From NCBI GenBank assembly GCA_023409995.1, contig JAEYQN010000063.1, positions 1-6,404 on the forward strand: a DNA stretch of 6,404 nucleotides. Reading direction: 5' to 3'. Positions 5,219 through 6,404 of this stretch are shown one piece after another (position 1 is the first letter of the stretch; the number at the start of each line of letters is the position of its first letter). A program made the position numbers and the translations under genes. This DNA is from Cyanobacteria bacterium OH_CBB_238 (GTDB taxonomy: Bacteria; Cyanobacteriota; Vampirovibrionia; Gastranaerophilales; Gastranaerophilaceae). The notes below the pieces were generated by a model. It was not told where the DNA came from, did no database searches, and saw only the letters and a list, made by a program, of their open reading frames with translations.

Positions 5219-5240
5219 TCCACTTTGAAACGTGAGTTTC
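5219..5240 (-). repeat. Intercistronic repeat copy 7
   Basis: The sense strand reads GAAA-CTCACG-TTTCA-AAGTGGA, then AAGGAG and a TTG start 21 nt after TTTCA. GAAAC and GTTTC also form a short dyad. Confidence 0.75.
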
Positions 5241-5245
5241 GTTTA

Positions 5246-5437
5246 CTAGTTGAACTTTCTGCCACACATCGGACAAAATTTAATCTTTACAGAAAGTCCG
5301 TCGTTGCCCATTCCTTTAACATCATATCCATACGCATTTAATTTTGTTATGTTTCCAGTTGTAAACACAATAGAAATTCCATAATCATTTGTTTTTCCGA
5401 TTACGAGTGGTTTTGCCTTTTCACAATATTCACACAT
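5246..5437 (-). CDS. Zinc-ribbon protein, CPMCGRK type (63 aa)
   Basis: ATG at 5437 with AAAGGAG 5 nt upstream. The N-terminal MCEYC pair (C2/C5) and the C-terminal 'FCPMCGRKFN' pair (C55/C58) form a standard two-knuckle zinc ribbon. A 49-residue insert between them reads as beta strands (GISIVFTTGNITKL, then 'GLSVKIKF'). The overall form 'MCEYC...CPMCGRK' is common among small phage proteins of Firmicutes. Such proteins may bind DNA, RNA or host enzymes, but no specific role is known. It is one of two classical zinc ribbons within 750 nt in the same transcription direction. Confidence 0.92.
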   Translation of the reverse strand: MCEYCEKAKPLVIGKTNDYGISIVFTTGNITKLNAYGYDVKGMGNDGLSVKIKFCPMCGRKFN

Positions 5438-5448
5438 ACTGTCTCCTT

Positions 5449-5467
5449 TCTATATGAATCATTTCTT
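5449..5467 (-). repeat. Intercistronic repeat copy 8 (degenerate)
   Basis: The sense strand reads AAGAAATGATTCATATAGA, then AAGGAG. It keeps TTCA-TATRGA, but the upstream spacing is one base short and TTTCA is changed to ATTCA. Confidence 0.5.
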
Positions 5468-5474
5468 TCATTGT

Positions 5475-5699
5475 TTAATCATCATAGCAGCACTCATCGA
5501 GTTCTATAATTCTTACCCTAACGATAAATGTATCCCTTTCCATAAATCTAATATCATCTCTCATTTCTTTTGCATAGTTGTAGCTGTGATACAGCTTGGC
5601 TTTTCTAATCTGTTTATCCCACTTGTTATAACCTATAAAGAAATATCCATCCCTATCTTTTACTGCAAAAGCAAAATCATCATTATTAAAAACTTCCAT
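5475..5699 (-). CDS. Small phage protein, RKAKxYHSYxYAKE family (74 aa)
   Basis: The protein has a conserved-looking core: 'FAVKDRDGYFFIGYNKW', then 'QIRKAKLYHSYNYAKEMRDD', then 'ERDTFIVRVRIIELDE'. I recognise this strand-helix-strand layout from small hypothetical phage proteins of Firmicutes; no function is known. The start is uncertain. The ATG at 5699 immediately follows GGAAAGG with no spacer, while a GTG at 5711 (four residues longer) has no SD of its own. The repeat copy before it is degenerate and its GTGGCGG may serve as the SD. It ends in 'DECCYDD', without a second Cys pair. Confidence 0.82.
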   Translation of the reverse strand: MEVFNNDDFAFAVKDRDGYFFIGYNKWDKQIRKAKLYHSYNYAKEMRDDIRFMERDTFIVRVRIIELDECCYDD

Positions 5700-5704
5700 C
5701 CTTT

Positions 5705-5725
5705 CCGCCACTTAAAACCAAAATT
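5705..5725 (-). repeat. Intercistronic repeat copy 9 (degenerate)
   Basis: The sense strand has TTTTA-AGTGG in place of TTTCA-AGTGG, followed by CGGAAAGG and the ATG at 5699. The A-tract is poorly kept. Confidence 0.5.
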
Positions 5726-5989
5726 TCATTTATATAATACGTTGCAGTTTCTCCTCATTTTATATAAATCTGTTACGCTTCTTTCTTTCCATATAACTCT
5801 GGCTGTAGTACTATAATTATTGCGTAAATATTCTCCACATATAGGACAATAATTTAGTTGATATTTAATATCACATTCCATTGTTTCATCTCCAAAAGAT
5901 AGTCCACTAGGATAGACGCCAAACCCACATACTGGACAAATTGCGTATATTTGTGGATCGCCTATAAAACTTTCATATTTCCATATCAC
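5726..5989 (-). CDS. Zinc-ribbon protein with two CPxCG knuckles (87 aa)
   Basis: The start is a GTG at 5989, 10 nt after GGAGG; a TTG closer to the SD runs out of frame into a stop after three codons. The knuckles are ICPVCGFGVYPSG (C18/C21) and NYCPICGEYL (C48/C51), with C39 between them in 'ETMECDIKYQ'. This is a standard zinc-ribbon pair with a 26-residue connector, resembling small phage proteins of the same layout. The C-terminal third is basic ('ARVIWKERSVTDLYKMRRN'), which could contact nucleic acid. That role is inferred. Gene neighbours are small phage proteins on both sides, and the repeat lies upstream, its TGGAGG forming the SD. Confidence 0.9.
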   Translation of the reverse strand: MIWKYESFIGDPQIYAICPVCGFGVYPSGLSFGDETMECDIKYQLNYCPICGEYLRNNYSTTARVIWKERSVTDLYKMRRNCNVLYK

Positions 5990-6001
5990 TTACTCAATAC
6001 C

Positions 6002-6021
6002 TCCATTTGAGATGTTGTTTT
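6002..6021 (-). repeat. Intercistronic repeat copy 10
   Basis: The sense strand reads AAAACAACA-TCTCA-AATGGA, with GAAA exactly 6 nt before TCTCA. TGGAGG is the SD of the zinc-ribbon gene that starts with GTG at 5989. Confidence 0.65.
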
Positions 6022-6046
6022 CAAAGCATTTTTAATAACTCTCTTA

Positions 6047-6404
6047 TTAACGTTTTATGAATTCCATCTTTATAGGCAAAAATACTGTAAATCTACTTTT
6101 CATCCATGGTTTATCATCTGTCGCAAACCTTTCATTATGTTCCTCGCCAAACACAAAATCTCCTATTTCATAAATCCTGTCATATGCATATAAATCATTT
6201 TTATTATCATCAGGTTCTTTCTTCTTATTATGAGTTTCTCCTTTTGCCAAACTGTGAATGATATCATCTGTTAAAAAATTGAAGAATGATAATGTACCAT
6301 CACAACAACATCTTTCCATAGTAAAATACTCAAACTCAGCATTTGGATTATAAATAATAGAATTCCCAAACTCTACTGCTTTTTCATTTTCATCTAATCC
6401 AGTA
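6047..6404 (-). CDS. Hypothetical protein, 5' end outside window (partial)
   Basis: The stop is the TAA at 6047 and the frame stays open to the right edge, giving at least 118 residues. An ATG at 6319 exists but lacks any SD, and the upstream residues (TGLDENEKAVEFGNSIIYNP) read as real protein, so the true start is beyond 6404. The visible protein has a triple Cys (ERCCCDGTL) and a helical stretch 'FFNFLTDDIIHSLAKGE'. A Lys/Asp/Asn-rich linker follows, then 'YEIGDFVFGEEHNERFATDD' and a basic, hydrophobic end 'KSRFTVFLPIKMEFIKR'. No domain is recognised. It is the first gene of the array in this window. Confidence 0.8.
   Translation of the reverse strand, partial: TGLDENEKAVEFGNSIIYNPNAEFEYFTMERCCCDGTLSFFNFLTDDIIHSLAKGETHNKKKEPDDNKNDLYAYDRIYEIGDFVFGEEHNERFATDDKPWMKSRFTVFLPIKMEFIKR

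Noticed and set aside
5430..5471. 13-codon minus-strand ORF overlapping the start of the 5246-5437 gene
   Set aside because: No SD before its ATG, and it overlaps the real SD and start; probably chance.
589..6021. CRISPR array interpretation of the repeats
   Set aside because: The repeats are short and imperfect, their spacing is set by gene lengths (140 to over 1600 nt), and the intervening DNA codes for protein.

Overview
This is a low-GC window (roughly 30% by eye) in which every credible gene lies on the minus strand and is transcribed from right to left. It holds about 18 short genes, mostly 48-115 codons. They are packed with 4-nt overlaps or gaps of 10-90 nt and have strong AGGAGG-type ribosome binding sites. 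Codon use, SD strength, gene size and several familiar protein families point to a prophage or phage accessory (early or delayed-early) block, or an integrated element, of a gut Clostridia/Lachnospiraceae-type Firmicute. No hallmark gene (integrase, terminase, capsid, polymerase) is present, so the replicon type is an inference.

Layout in the direction of transcription. 6404-5246: a 5'-truncated gene, a two-CxxC zinc-ribbon protein, a small aromatic/basic protein, and a second zinc-ribbon protein ending CPMCGRK. 5204-4554: a four-Cys protein with a TTG start, a 48-aa acidic protein, and a small basic protein whose frame appears broken by one base in an A-run. 4508-3599: a 'DLISRS...QPTAYxVDKV' phage family protein coupled to a 70-aa protein, then an 89-nt gap with a hairpin, then a 112-aa protein. 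3588-2462: an acidic protein, a Cys-containing protein, and a textbook leucine-zipper protein translationally coupled to a two-helix membrane protein. 2430-1: a 53-aa protein, a large Cys-rich phage-family protein, a gene that looks like two small phage genes fused in frame, and a 3'-truncated zinc-ribbon/coiled-coil protein.

The most notable structure lies between the genes. Ten junctions carry a short conserved sense-strand element, about (A/G)AAA-N6-TTTCA-WRTGGA, just after the upstream stop codon and running into the Shine-Dalgarno of the next gene. The 6-nt spacing is exact in eight of the ten copies. Junctions of under about 20 nt lack it. It resembles in concept the start-associated sequences (SAS/ESAS) of cluster K mycobacteriophages, but the sequence is different, and I know of no named counterpart.

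Other points of interest are the frameshifted gene at 4554-4720, the in-frame gene fusion with a preserved internal SD at 1261, a perfect dyad in one repeat copy (4529-4543), and four or five small probable zinc-binding proteins in one transcription unit. No function can be assigned to most products. Two small genes (2269-2430 and 4748-4894) and the two genes cut by the window ends are easily missed by ORF length cut-offs.
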